Assembly (NCBI GenBank): GCA_903922605.1
Contig: CAIXUG010000058.1
Span: 1 to 64,000 of the forward strand
Direction: 5' to 3'
Origin: an uncultured Verrucomicrobiota bacterium
GTDB lineage: Bacteria; Verrucomicrobiota; Verrucomicrobiia; Limisphaerales; UBA9464
Length of the DNA: 64,000 nt
Positions within the stretch are counted from its first letter, which is position 1, and the number at the start of each line of letters is the position of its first letter. Below the pieces are notes generated by a model. The model made no database searches, was not told where the DNA came from, and saw only the letters and a list, made by a program, of their open reading frames with translations. Positions 16,795 to 23,616 of the stretch are shown here, in pieces. The position numbers were made by a program, and so were the translations under genes.

Positions 16795-18750
16795 ATGAAC
16801 CTTTTCCCGACTTTTCGCCGGCTGTCCCAGCTTGGGCTCGCCCTCGCCGCCCTGTTCGCCGCCCAGGCCAGCCCGCAGATTCCTGGCTGGACACCGTTGT
16901 TCAAGGGTATCGACCATATCGTGGCGACCAACTCCACCAGCAGCGGCGATTTCCAGAGCCTGATGGTGGCCAACGCGCTGCGGATCGACCTGACGGATCC
17001 TGACATCCGGCTCACCACGACACCTCGCAGCCCCAATTACGTGCAGGACACCGTCGAGACGGGGGCCATGAAGGTCAGCCGCTTCGTCCAGACGAAGCAT
17101 GTTCAGGCCGCCATCAACGGCAATTTTTTCCACCTGAGCAGCGACCCCGGTAACGACAACGTTCCCTATTATGTTGCCGAAGGCACCGAGATGCTGTTGC
17201 TGGGCTTGGAGATCAGCGAAGGGACCGTGGTTTCGCGCCAGCAGAACGCGGTGGACTCGGCCTCCGTGCTTTTCGACGTTTCCAACCATTGTACAATCCT
17301 CCACACCAACTGGCCGGCCACGAACAATGTCGGGGTGTATATGGCGGTTTCCGGGGACTACCCGCTGGTGATCAAGGGGGTGAACATCGGCCGCAGATAC
17401 CTGGGACAGGGCGGCGTGCACGACCAGAACCCCCGGACTTCCTACGGGCGCTCGCAGGACGGACACTACCTCTACCTGTTGACGGTCGATGGCCGTCAGC
17501 CCGGATATAGCGATGGGGCCTTCGACTATGAGACCGGCGCGTGGATGCTCGCCCTGGGGGCCTATGATGCGGTGAACATGGACGGTGGCGGCTCCACCAC
17601 GATGGTCATCGCCGATGCCGCCGGAAATCCTCACCGCCTCAACAGCTCGAGTGCCGTGGCCGATTCCGGAAACGAGCGGGAAGTCGGCAGCCACTTCGGC
17701 ATTTTCGCCAAACCCCTCGCGGGCTTCATCGACAACGTGACCTCATTGCCGGACGACGACGCGGCCACGATCACCTGGACCACCTCTTCGCCGGCCACCA
17801 CGCAGGTGGAATATGACACCACCGAGGACTTTACCCTGGCCACCCCCTTGCAGACGGCCAATGTCACCAATCACGCCGCCCTGATCACCGGCCTGCAGCC
17901 CGGCACGGGCTATTTCTTCCGCGCCGTCTCGACCCAAAATGGCACCCGCTACGCCTCGCCCAGCTTCTATTTCACCACTTCAAACTATGTGTCCACCACA
18001 GAGGTCATCGCCCTGACCAATTCCTGGAAGTACACCCCCGCCAGCCAAAGCGGTTCCGGTTGGACGGCCGCCGGATATAATGACTCCGCCTGGTCCGGCC
18101 CCGGTGCCGGCCTGCTTTGGGTCGATACCCGGGCCACCGGCCCGAATCCCGACGTCGGGCCCAGGGGCGAGCAGATGCCCTACGATCCGACCACCGGCTT
18201 TCCATACGTCACCTACTACTTCCGCAAGCATTTCACGCTTCCGACGGCTGCCGCCGGTGCCGCGCTGCAATTTTCCGCCCAGGTTGACGATGGCGCAGTC
18301 ATTTATCTGAACGGCCACGAGATCTACCGCCTCCGCATGGATGATCCGCCGACGGTGATCGCCAACGATTCGCTGGCCACCGCTTACCCCTGTGACGGTG
18401 ACGCGGTGACCACCTGTTTCGATGATTTTGCCGTGACTGGCGACCAGGCCGGCTTTCTGGTCGCGGGCGACAACGTGCTCGCGGTGGAGGTTCACAACTA
18501 CAACACCCGGAGCGCCGACATCACCTTCGGGCTGGATCTCGCCATCACCGAACCCAATCCGGTTGATCCCGTGCTCAACATCGTATCTGCCGATGGCACG
18601 GCCAACCTGCAATGGACCCGTGGCGGCTTCACCCTCCAGCAGGCCGACAGCCCCGAAGGCCCGTGGACCGATGTGCCCGGCCCGGTCGTCAGCAGCCCGT
18701 TCACCCCGGACCTCACCGGCGTGGCCCGCTACTACCGCCTGCACAAATAA
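16795..18750 (+). CDS. Secreted phosphodiester glycosidase with Fn3-like and C-terminal lectin-like domains
   Basis: A 651-residue exported protein (signal LGLALAALFAAQASP). Residues of about 45-310 form a third NAGPA domain, with AAINGNFFH, RTSYGRSQDG, LLTVDGRQPGYSDG and VNMDGGGSTTMV. A purple-acid-phosphatase/fibronectin-III-like module follows at about 325-405 (ATITWTTSSPATTQVEYD, LITGLQPGTGYFF). The next region, about 410-590, looks like a galactose-binding-type beta sandwich (VTYYFRKHFTLP, DDGAVIYLNGHEIYR, VEVHNYNTRSADITFGLDL). No PEP-CTERM anchor is visible. It is the last gene of the plus-strand export cluster. It may bind and process a surface glycan; the substrate is unknown. Confidence 0.88.
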   Translation: MNLFPTFRRLSQLGLALAALFAAQASPQIPGWTPLFKGIDHIVATNSTSSGDFQSLMVANALRIDLTDPDIRLTTTPRSPNYVQDTVETGAMKVSRFVQTKHVQAAINGNFFHLSSDPGNDNVPYYVAEGTEMLLLGLEISEGTVVSRQQNAVDSASVLFDVSNHCTILHTNWPATNNVGVYMAVSGDYPLVIKGVNIGRRYLGQGGVHDQNPRTSYGRSQDGHYLYLLTVDGRQPGYSDGAFDYETGAWMLALGAYDAVNMDGGGSTTMVIADAAGNPHRLNSSSAVADSGNEREVGSHFGIFAKPLAGFIDNVTSLPDDDAATITWTTSSPATTQVEYDTTEDFTLATPLQTANVTNHAALITGLQPGTGYFFRAVSTQNGTRYASPSFYFTTSNYVSTTEVIALTNSWKYTPASQSGSGWTAAGYNDSAWSGPGAGLLWVDTRATGPNPDVGPRGEQMPYDPTTGFPYVTYYFRKHFTLPTAAAGAALQFSAQVDDGAVIYLNGHEIYRLRMDDPPTVIANDSLATAYPCDGDAVTTCFDDFAVTGDQAGFLVAGDNVLAVEVHNYNTRSADITFGLDLAITEPNPVDPVLNIVSADGTANLQWTRGGFTLQQADSPEGPWTDVPGPVVSSPFTPDLTGVARYYRLHK

Positions 18751-18782
18751 CCGGTCGGGATCGCCCGGCCTTGGAGCCAAGG

Positions 18783-18995
18783 CTAAAAAAGCCGGTCAAC
18801 CGCCACTGTCAGCCCGATCAACGCCAGGCCGGCCAGAAAGCAAATGCCGGCGAATTTCAGCAGGGTATCAGCGGCCGCTGGCCGGTTCATTAGCAGCAAA
18901 ACCAAGCCGCTGAGGAGACAAACCACCACGATGGCGGCAACCAGGGCTGCGATCAACAGACCGCCAAGTGAGAGTGGGTTGAAATCAGCGAACAT
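18783..18995 (-). CDS. Small two-helix membrane protein, hypothetical
   Basis: A 70-residue open frame with two strong hydrophobic segments (LLIAALVAAIVVVCLLSGLVLLL and the CFLAGLALIGLTV region) and a short polar link. It is small, but composition and topology look like a real membrane protein. It starts on an ATG at 18995 and is antisense to nothing else. I recognise no family. It could be cotranscribed with the ACP-like gene upstream at 19204-19464. Confidence 0.45.
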   Translation of the reverse strand: MFADFNPLSLGGLLIAALVAAIVVVCLLSGLVLLLMNRPAAADTLLKFAGICFLAGLALIGLTVAVDRLF

Positions 18996-19203
18996 TGCCG
19001 GCCTAAACTCGGGTGGTCCATACTCTGTCGCTTGCCGACTGGGAATGTCGACCGTTATGCGGTCCGGACTGGACTGCTCTTCGCCTCAATCCGCGCCTTT
19101 GCCTTCCCCGTTGAGGGGGCAATGGCCCCCGGCCTTGGGACGACCAATTTAACCCGAACACCCACCCCCACCCACCATTTTGTCTGGATGGGCCAGGCTG
19201 ACT

Positions 19204-19464
19204 TCAATCCAGACCAAGGTCCTCGATGAAACGGGCGGTCGGTATGACCTGTTCGGGTTTCACGCCCAACTGATCGACGATGATCGCTCGCAGCCGGGCG
19301 AAAACCTGGGCGTCAATGGGCACCTCACCCCGCTCCCGCAGTTTTTGTATTACCAAGGCATGCAGGTCACTCACCAGAAGCACCTTCTCGGCCTCGGCGT
19401 CTGAAATCTCGAGGCGGAATGATTCCTCGACCGCCATTACCAACTCGACTCCGTCCATGCCCAT
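19204..19464 (-). CDS. Acyl-carrier-protein-like protein lacking the carrier serine
   Basis: An 86-residue protein whose two halves both resemble ACP in permuted order. The N-terminus MGMDGVELVMAVEESFRLEI corresponds to ACP helix II onward (normally DSLDVVELVMALEE...). The C-terminal half, VFARLRAIIVDQLGVKPEQV ... FIEDLGLD, corresponds to ACP helix I up to the residue before the attachment serine, where the protein stops. In the N-terminal copy the serine position is Gly (MDG). The phosphopantetheine site is therefore absent at both ends. It may be a structural or regulatory ACP homologue. It lies close to the NRPS island but outside its att site. Confidence 0.7.
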   Translation of the reverse strand: MGMDGVELVMAVEESFRLEISDAEAEKVLLVSDLHALVIQKLRERGEVPIDAQVFARLRAIIVDQLGVKPEQVIPTARFIEDLGLD

Positions 19465-19644
19465 ACGCGTGCTGTTTTCTGACGCCCCGAACCCAGCGAG
19501 GCACTTCGATGACGCTAGGAGCGAGCAGCCACGATTGGCAACCCAAGGTTGGGTTGGGCGGGGAAACCAGTCACCGCCGGGACCTGGGTTGCTGACGCTT
19601 TGCGGTTGCTTCGATGCGCCCTCTCACCGAACGCTCACTCCGTA

Positions 19645-19730
19645 GCGGATGTGGCGAAATGGCAGACGCAGGGGACTTAAAATCCCCTGGCCGAAAGGCC
19701 GTGCGGGTTCGATCCCCGCCATCCGCACCA
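19645..19730 (+). tRNA. tRNA-Leu (anticodon TAA), encoded CCA
   Basis: A complete class II tRNA. Acceptor GCGGATG pairs with CATCCGC, followed by discriminator A and genomic CCA. The anticodon stem GGGGA/TCCCC holds the loop CTTAAAA, giving anticodon TAA for Leu codon UUA. The long variable arm GGCCGAAAGGCC confirms leucine type, and the T-arm is GCGGG-TTCGATC-CCCGC. Its 3' end is the integration site of the island that follows. Confidence 0.97.
19712..19730 (+). repeat. attL-type direct repeat in tRNA-Leu 3' end
   Basis: The 19-bp sequence ATCCCCGCCATCCGCACCA at the tRNA 3' end recurs identically and in the same orientation at 34251-34269. Flanking bases differ on both sides. This is the expected footprint of tyrosine-recombinase integration into a tRNA gene. 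Confidence 0.85.
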
Positions 19731-19793
19731 TGTTTTATTGGTGTTTTTAGCAAACTGTTGACTCTTTAGGACAGTTTAGGGACAATATCGCGC

Positions 19794-21107
19794 ATGAAAG
19801 CGAAACGGTCCTCCCCTTCCCGCAAGGCTGATGAATTCCCCATGTCCGTTCGCGTAGGCAGCGCGGAAGTTAAGATTTATTCGACTCCGGTCACTGTGGG
19901 GGGCACCAGTTACAAGCAGTTCACGGTCAGTTATTACCTGGGGGGCAAACGGATTCGGCAACGCTTCTCCGATTTGAACAAAGCCGAGACGGAAGCTCAT
20001 GCCGCTGCCGTCAAGCTCTCCAATGCCGACCACGAGGCGTTGAAGCCGTCCCCGAGTGACCGCGCCGCATACGTCCAATGCCTTGACCTTCTGCGCCCGT
20101 CTGGGCTGTCGCTCCCTGCCGCCGTGACAGATTACGTGTCCGCGCTGGCCGAAATGCCGCCGGGAGTGTCGCTGATCGAAGCGGCGCGGAGCTTCGCCAA
20201 GCGGCATCCGGCCAACGCCCCGAAGCGGACAGTGACGGAAGCCGTCGCAGAACTGATTGAGGACCGGCGCGCGGCGGGTTGCTCTGAGGTCCATCTGCGT
20301 GATATGCAGACGCGCCTTGGCCGGTTCTCGCGCGCTTTCCAAGTCCAACTGCCGACCGTCTCCGCCGCCCTCGTGCGCGACTACCTGCGCGCCCTTACGA
20401 CGCCAGAGGGTAGGCCAGCCAAGAACCGCACCAAGCGGAACGTGCTCCGCCTCATCAGCGCCCTGTTCCACTTCGCCCGGAAGCGCGGGTTTATCTCTCG
20501 CGAACTCGCGGACGAGATCGCCGAGATTGACGCCCCAAAGTCGGAACACACGGAGATCGGCATTTTCTCCCCAACAGACATCCGGGCTTTGCTTTCAAGT
20601 GCGGCCCCGGAACTCGTGGCCCCGATGGCGATTGGTGCCTTTGCTGGGCTTCGCACGGCCGAAATCGCGCGCCTCGATTGGTCGGAAATCAAACTGGCGG
20701 AGCGCGTGGTGATTGTCGGCGCGGCAAAGTCCAAAACCGCTTCGCGGCGGGTTGTACCCATCACGGACAATCTAGCCTCGTGGCTGGCCCCCTACGCGCG
20801 GCAATCAGGCCCAGTGAATCCTTGCACGAGCGACTCGGTGTTATCGAACCGGTTCTCCCGTGTCGCCGACCGCTTGGGGATGGTTTGGGTAGAGAACGGG
20901 TTGCGGCATTCCTTCGTCTCCTACCGGCTCGCCGTCACGCACGATCCGGCACGGGTCGCCAACGAGGCGGGGCATTCGCCTTCCATGCTCCACAAAAACT
21001 ACAAGGCGCTGGTGACGGAGGCGGAGGGGAAGGATTGGTTCGCCATCATGCCATCAGCGGAAGCAGCAGACGTGCTCCCGATGCCGCTCGCAAGTGTGGC
21101 GGCATGA
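19794..21107 (+). CDS. Tyrosine-type site-specific integrase
   Basis: A 437-residue phage-type integrase. An N-terminal region with an arm-binding-like segment (about 30-90) and a core-binding SAM-like domain (about 145-240) precede the catalytic domain. Visible catalytic residues are Arg287 in AGLRTAE, Lys312 or Lys314, Arg371 in NGLRHSF, His394 in AGHS and Tyr403 in KNYK. The usual first histidine of the HxxR box is Asn (N368), a common variation in related integrases. It lies directly after tRNA-Leu, pointing into the island, as is typical for tRNA-targeting integrases. All essential residues look intact, so the enzyme may be functional. Confidence 0.95.
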   Translation: MKAKRSSPSRKADEFPMSVRVGSAEVKIYSTPVTVGGTSYKQFTVSYYLGGKRIRQRFSDLNKAETEAHAAAVKLSNADHEALKPSPSDRAAYVQCLDLLRPSGLSLPAAVTDYVSALAEMPPGVSLIEAARSFAKRHPANAPKRTVTEAVAELIEDRRAAGCSEVHLRDMQTRLGRFSRAFQVQLPTVSAALVRDYLRALTTPEGRPAKNRTKRNVLRLISALFHFARKRGFISRELADEIAEIDAPKSEHTEIGIFSPTDIRALLSSAAPELVAPMAIGAFAGLRTAEIARLDWSEIKLAERVVIVGAAKSKTASRRVVPITDNLASWLAPYARQSGPVNPCTSDSVLSNRFSRVADRLGMVWVENGLRHSFVSYRLAVTHDPARVANEAGHSPSMLHKNYKALVTEAEGKDWFAIMPSAEAADVLPMPLASVAA

Positions 21108-21430
21108 CAAGCGACGCGCTTCGGTCTGCGAAAGTGTAGCAGAAAGTGTAGCACAGCGGTTCTGCCTCCCCCAACGCACGCCGCAGTTCGGTGCCCTGCC
21201 CTGCCCTTTCGGGATCGGAATTTGAATGCCCCCGGCTTGTCATTCCACGTCTCCCGGAACGCAGGCCAATAGAGCCCCGGGGGGCACTTCGGGGGGGCCG
21301 GCGGGTTGCGCCGTCGCTCAGGATGGGTGGGCTTTCTATATCGCATGGCCTTTGGACCAAGGAGAGGCATGGGAAGCGCTAGGAAGGGGCCGCCATCGCT
21401 TCCTCTCGGGCGTTGTGATACTCTGTCGCC

Positions 21431-21769
21431 ATGAAGCGGGTGCATTTCCAGCAAACATGGGCATGTGACCAACAAAACGGTCTGGTTGGGAATGTGTCTG
21501 GCTCGTTTGGGGAGTCGCTGACGAGTGCGCTCGCGCCGGATAGTGCCGAGTTTCGGCAGATGCTGGGGGAGTTGCGCGCCGACTTGGAACTGCCCGTAGC
21601 GGGTCTGGCGGCCGTGCTCGGGGTGCCGAGGATCACCCTGCGCCGATGGATGAACGGGACGCGCCAGCCTAGCGGGGCGGCCAGGCGCTTGGTGTGGCTG
21701 CTGCACACCGCTCAACGCTCGCCGGACACTCTCAAGCAGCCCTCCGCCTGGTTGGCCTGGGGCCGCTAA
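21431..21769 (+). CDS. Small helix-turn-helix protein
   Basis: A 112-residue protein. Its C-terminal half has an HTH-like pattern, LPVAGLAAVLGVPRITLRRWMNGTRQPSGAARRLVWLLH (about 55-92), similar to XRE or YdaS-type DNA-binding domains. The segment coding for the last 57 residues is duplicated at about 30905-31076, in the same orientation. It may regulate excision or cargo expression, which is an inference. The start is the ATG at 21431. Confidence 0.6.
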   Translation: MKRVHFQQTWACDQQNGLVGNVSGSFGESLTSALAPDSAEFRQMLGELRADLELPVAGLAAVLGVPRITLRRWMNGTRQPSGAARRLVWLLHTAQRSPDTLKQPSAWLAWGR

Positions 21770-21843
21770 TGAAAATGCCTCCTGCGGGCAGCCAGAGGCC
21801 ACGATGGCGATCGGGAAAAGAATCGAAGTGGCTACCCTACCGC

Positions 21844-21905
21844 CAGGCGTATAACCACCACCGGCCCCACAGCCGGCTGGGCTACCTCAGTCCGGCCAAT
21901 TACGC
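21844..21905 (+). pseudogene. IS3-family transposase C-terminal remnant
   Basis: A short in-frame piece reads QAYNHHRPHSRLGYLSPANYA, the characteristic C-terminal integrase-core signature of IS3-family OrfB (YNxxRPHSxLGYxxPxxY). No DDE residues or other transposase sequence are visible nearby, and no terminal repeats were recognised. This is a small relic of an earlier insertion. Confidence 0.8.
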
Positions 21906-21914
21906 GCACAGACA

Positions 21915-22025
21915 CCCTTGTCCATCCACGGCTCCGGTCGGGGATGGACATTCCACTACCAACCATTAACTATCAACCAGCTCCTGGAACTCTCATATCC
22001 ACTGGAGCAGTTTGGGTGGTCCCGT
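21915..22025 (+). repeat. Island repeat family, copy A
   Basis: Starts GTCCATCCACGGCTCCGGTCGG and runs through ACCATTAACTATCAACCA to CCACTGGAGCAGTTTGG. Related copies lie inverted at about 22395-22530 and direct at about 22525-22620. It overlaps the 5' half of the hypothetical gene 21918-22247, suggesting that gene was truncated by, or fused to, the repeat. Confidence 0.6.
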
Positions 22026-22247
22026 CACACCCCTGAGGAAGAAATCTTCGTGAATCTCGTCGTCCTTCAAATCAGCAGCGTTTTCGAGGCGCTGAAGACC
22101 GGCCTCGTCATCAAGCAGGAAGGCCTGCGCCGCGATGTCTGGTGGTTCATCTCTCTGCCGATTCCGAAAGCAGTCTGGGAAAAAGGCACGGTGCTACAAA
22201 ACGACGACTTCGCGGCCTATGTCGAAGCGTGCCGCAATTGGAAGTGA
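21918..22247 (+). CDS. Hypothetical protein, probably 5'-truncated
   Basis: A 109-residue frame. The first 35 residues are encoded by repeat copy A. The remainder (FVNLVVLQISSVFEALKTGL ... WWFISLPIPKAVWEKGTVL ... AYVEACRNWK) looks like a genuine protein C-terminus. A strong terminator follows 11 bp after the stop. I infer that an originally longer gene lost its 5' end when the repeat arrived. I recognise no family. Confidence 0.5.
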   Translation: MSIHGSGRGWTFHYQPLTINQLLELSYPLEQFGWSRHTPEEEIFVNLVVLQISSVFEALKTGLVIKQEGLRRDVWWFISLPIPKAVWEKGTVLQNDDFAAYVEACRNWK

Positions 22248-22256
22248 GGAGAAAGC

Positions 22257-22283
22257 AAGGAGCGCGCAGACGCTCCTTTTTTG
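22257..22283 (+). terminator. Rho-independent terminator
   Basis: Stem AAGGAGCG/CGCTCCTT with loop CGCAGA, followed by TTTTTT. It sits immediately after the stop of the gene ending at 22247 and therefore terminates it. Confidence 0.85.
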
Positions 22284-22394
22284 TCCCGCAATTACTGAGT
22301 ATTTTGGGCCGCTTCCCTTGACCAAAAACCCAACGCCCGGATCGAGCATGATCCCCTAAAATGGAGGATAAACGGTCATTTCCGAAGGCCGTAT

Positions 22395-22530
22395 ACTCGT
22401 CCCATGAGAGTGACCGGACCTCCCAAACTGCTCCATGTGATATGAGAACTTTAGGCGTTGGTTGATGGTTGTTGGTTTACTGCAAATTGTCCATCCCAGG
22501 TGGAGGGAGGGCGGAGCCCGACCGGAACCG
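22395..22530 (-). repeat. Island repeat family, copy B (inverted)
   Basis: Read on the minus strand this gives GTCCATCCCCGGTTCCGGTCGG ... CCAACAACCATCAACCA ... CATGGAGCAGTTTGGGAGG, closely matching copy A. It carries an extra GCTCCGCCCTCCCTCCACCTGG segment. It abuts copy C head to head near 22525. Confidence 0.6.
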
Positions 22531-22620
22531 GGGATGGACAAAACAACACATAACCACAACCATCAAAGAGCGCCTGAGACTTCCATCTCCCTTGGAGCAG
22601 TTCGTGGCGGCCGTTCAGTT
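22525..22620 (+). repeat. Island repeat family, copy C
   Basis: Direct copy: GGGGATGGACAAAACAACAC ... ACAACCATCAAAGAGCGCC ... CCTTGGAGCAGTTCGTGGCGG. It ends shortly before the phosphopantetheinyl transferase start, so it may have delivered or displaced that gene's promoter. Confidence 0.55.
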
Positions 22621-22639
22621 TGTCACGTGGAGCAAGAAA

Positions 22640-23365
22640 ATGATGTTTCAACCTGTGGGTTCGCGAGAACAAACAAAGTATACTGATCAACTCGCAATTG
22701 CGATTCGCTCCATGTTTCCCTGCGATTGCGCAATAAGCGCAGAATGCTTCCCTACCACGGTCGACGCGCTTTTCCCTTCAGAAATGGAATCAGTGAGCAA
22801 GGCTGTTGCCGTCAGGCGTAGTGAATTTGCTGCAGGACGAATTGCGGCACGGCGAGCGCTGGCGGAGATTGGTCGGCCCCACGCAGAAATTCCTGCGGGT
22901 GCCGATCGCGCGCCACGGTGGCCGACCGGGACGATCGGAAGTATATCACATGCGGGGGGCGTGGCCGTGGCCGTTGTCGCGGCAACCGCGACGATCAAGG
23001 CGATCGGCATCGATATTGAAATAATGGATGCGGTGCGTCCCGAACTCTGGCCACTGGTCCTATCGGCAGACGAACGTCATTGGCTGCGACGCCAGCCAGC
23101 TGCAGAGCAGATACGTTGGGCTACGGCAGTCTTCTCAGCTAAGGAAGCTTTCTACAAATTTCAGTATCCTCTCACGGGCCAATGGCTTGATTTTCTCGAT
23201 GTCGAAGTCCGAGCGACCCAGAATTCGTTTACTGCGTCCGCTCCTCACTCGCCAATTGCAGGGCTCGAAGAAGTTTTCCAAGGACGTCTGCTGCATCTTG
23301 AGCGTTTCATCGTGAGTGCTCTGTACTGGGTACGCCAACGTGGTGAGTCATCGTCAGTTGCATGA
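22640..23365 (+). CDS. EntD/Sfp-type 4'-phosphopantetheinyl transferase
   Basis: Transfers phosphopantetheine from CoA to the carrier-domain serines of the NRPS, converting apo to holo T domains. The 241-residue protein has the EntD-type N-terminal region (RRSEFAAGRIAARRAL, then SISHAGGVAVAVV) and both metal/CoA motifs: AIGIDIE and FSAKEAFYK. I chose the ATG at 22640 because a GGAG lies 7 bp upstream; the longer frame from 22469 starts inside repeat copy C. It is convergent with the NRPS gene 250 bp away. The pair makes a self-contained biosynthetic unit on the island. Confidence 0.92.
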   Translation: MMFQPVGSREQTKYTDQLAIAIRSMFPCDCAISAECFPTTVDALFPSEMESVSKAVAVRRSEFAAGRIAARRALAEIGRPHAEIPAGADRAPRWPTGTIGSISHAGGVAVAVVAATATIKAIGIDIEIMDAVRPELWPLVLSADERHWLRRQPAAEQIRWATAVFSAKEAFYKFQYPLTGQWLDFLDVEVRATQNSFTASAPHSPIAGLEEVFQGRLLHLERFIVSALYWVRQRGESSSVA

Positions 23366-23560
23366 GCCGCAGGATGGTGAGCGCGGTTTTCGCGTCGGTG
23401 ACATAAACGAGATCGGGGGCGTTTGGGAATCGCACGAGAGAGCGCACGGCAACGTTTTTCTGCTAGGGCCGCATGGCGACGTCCCAGTTGCTTTGGAAGG
23501 GTGCGGCGGTGGCCGTTCTCATCTTAGCCGGCATACCACGCCTGATAATCCACGCGGGCG
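23366..23560 (-). pseudogene. Possible decayed coding remnant between PPTase and NRPS
   Basis: One minus-strand frame reads MRTATAAPFQSNWDVAMRP, an in-frame TAG, then QKNVAVRSLVRFPNAPDL and VYVTDAKTALTILRLMQ, running into the antisense of the PPTase 3' end. The amino-acid composition is protein-like on both sides of the stop. I do not recognise the family, and chance cannot be excluded. Confidence 0.25.
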
Positions 23561-23616
23561 ACGCGCGACTGCAATTCTCCCGCACCATCGAGGCTGAGTC
23601 ATTCGCTGTTCGCTGA

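Noticed and set aside
16045-17694. Long minus-strand open frame (about 550 codons)
   Set aside because: Lies opposite the pseudopilin and glycosidase genes; valine/glycine/histidine-rich shadow with no motifs.
18767-18790. Terminator after the third glycosidase gene
   Set aside because: A GCCTTGG/CCAAGGC stem exists but is followed by A residues on the plus strand and no T run on either side in the right place.
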